Source of the DNA: Pseudomonadota bacterium
Lineage (GTDB): Bacteria; Pseudomonadota; Alphaproteobacteria; Rhizobiales; Rhizobiaceae
Assembly: GCA_023387775.1 (NCBI GenBank)
Contig: JAEWHN010000010.1
Location: forward strand, 1 to 5,582
Direction: 5' to 3'
DNA length: 5,582 nucleotides
In this document: piece by piece, positions 5,381 to 5,582 of the stretch
Layout of the letters: every line of letters begins with the position of its first letter
Position numbering within the stretch: position 1 is the first letter of the stretch
Position numbers and translations under genes: made by a program
Notes under the pieces: model-generated
Told to the model about the DNA's origin: nothing
The model's database searches: none
What the model saw: only the letters and a program-made list of their open reading frames with translations

Positions 5381-5582
5381 AACCCGTAAATCCGGAACGA
5401 GGAGCGGCCGGACAACTCGCGCACCGCGCCAAACCCTTCCAGCCGCTCGAACAGCCGCGTCGCGGCCCAGCGCGACAGGTTCATGCCCGGCGCGGCGGCC
5501 GGCAAGGCGTCCTCGTCGAGCAGTTTTGCGATGACGGCGGCCGCGCCCCTGGTGCGCACCTTCGGCGCCACCGCGAGGAGTT
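5377..5582 (-). CDS. Protein resembling the C terminus of DUF1403 family (cut by window edge)
   Basis: The last 67 codons of a minus-strand gene that begins beyond 5582 and stops with TGA at 5377-5379. The frame is open through the edge. The tail contains LSRWAATRLFERLEGFG then AVRELSGRSSFRIYGL, a winged-helix-like ending (helix, then a beta hairpin rich in Arg/Phe) that I associate with DUF1403 proteins of Rhizobiales, whose function is unknown. It overlaps the ScpB-like gene by four bases (GTGA), so the two form one operon and may act together. The family call is from memory of the ending and only moderately sure; that a coding region continues here is well supported by the overlap and the unbroken frame. 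Confidence 0.6.
   Translation of the reverse strand, partial: LLAVAPKVRTRGAAAVIAKLLDEDALPAAAPGMNLSRWAATRLFERLEGFGAVRELSGRSSFRIYGL

Overview
The window is GC-rich and densely coded, with most genes on the minus strand. Its gene types (an SDR/acyl-CoA dehydrogenase pair under a TetR regulator, ergothioneine genes, and an accessory ScpB) fit an alphaproteobacterium, most likely of the Rhizobiales (Mesorhizobium/Rhizobium-like). That placement is inferred from protein character and base composition, not from a marker gene. The right half looks like accessory DNA, possibly a plasmid or genomic island.

Left block (1-1683): a divergent catabolic and regulatory unit. On the minus strand, a short-chain dehydrogenase (95-850) is followed after 8 bases by an acyl-CoA dehydrogenase that runs off the left edge (1-86). 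On the plus strand, facing away, is a TetR/AcrR-family repressor (973-1683). The shared 122-bp spacer holds a 22-bp inverted repeat (869-890) placed where it would cover the start of transcription of the SDR operon. It is the likely repressor binding site. The logic is that of a substrate-inducible acyl-CoA oxidation operon, substrate unknown.

Middle block (1949-4234): one uninterrupted minus-strand reading frame of 761 codons. It carries a complete EgtB (ergothioneine sulfoxide synthase) followed by a complete EgtD (histidine N-alpha-trimethyltransferase). The two enzymes that make the core of ergothioneine are therefore predicted to be one polypeptide, in the order EgtB-EgtD, opposite to the fungal Egt1 order. 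The join still carries an ATGA stop/start overlap and a ribosome-binding-site-like AAGG, apparently the remains of a normal two-gene overlap. This is the most interesting object in the window.

Right block (4235-5582): a 447-bp intergenic region with a possible egt promoter, a perfect 7-bp-stem hairpin and a short fragment of an IS3-family transposase. It is followed by an accessory scpB-like gene (4682-5380), which overlaps by GTGA with the 3' end of a gene that resembles the C terminus of DUF1403 proteins (5377-5582, cut by the window edge). The insertion-sequence fragment and the accessory ScpB suggest that the egt gene abuts mobile or plasmid DNA.
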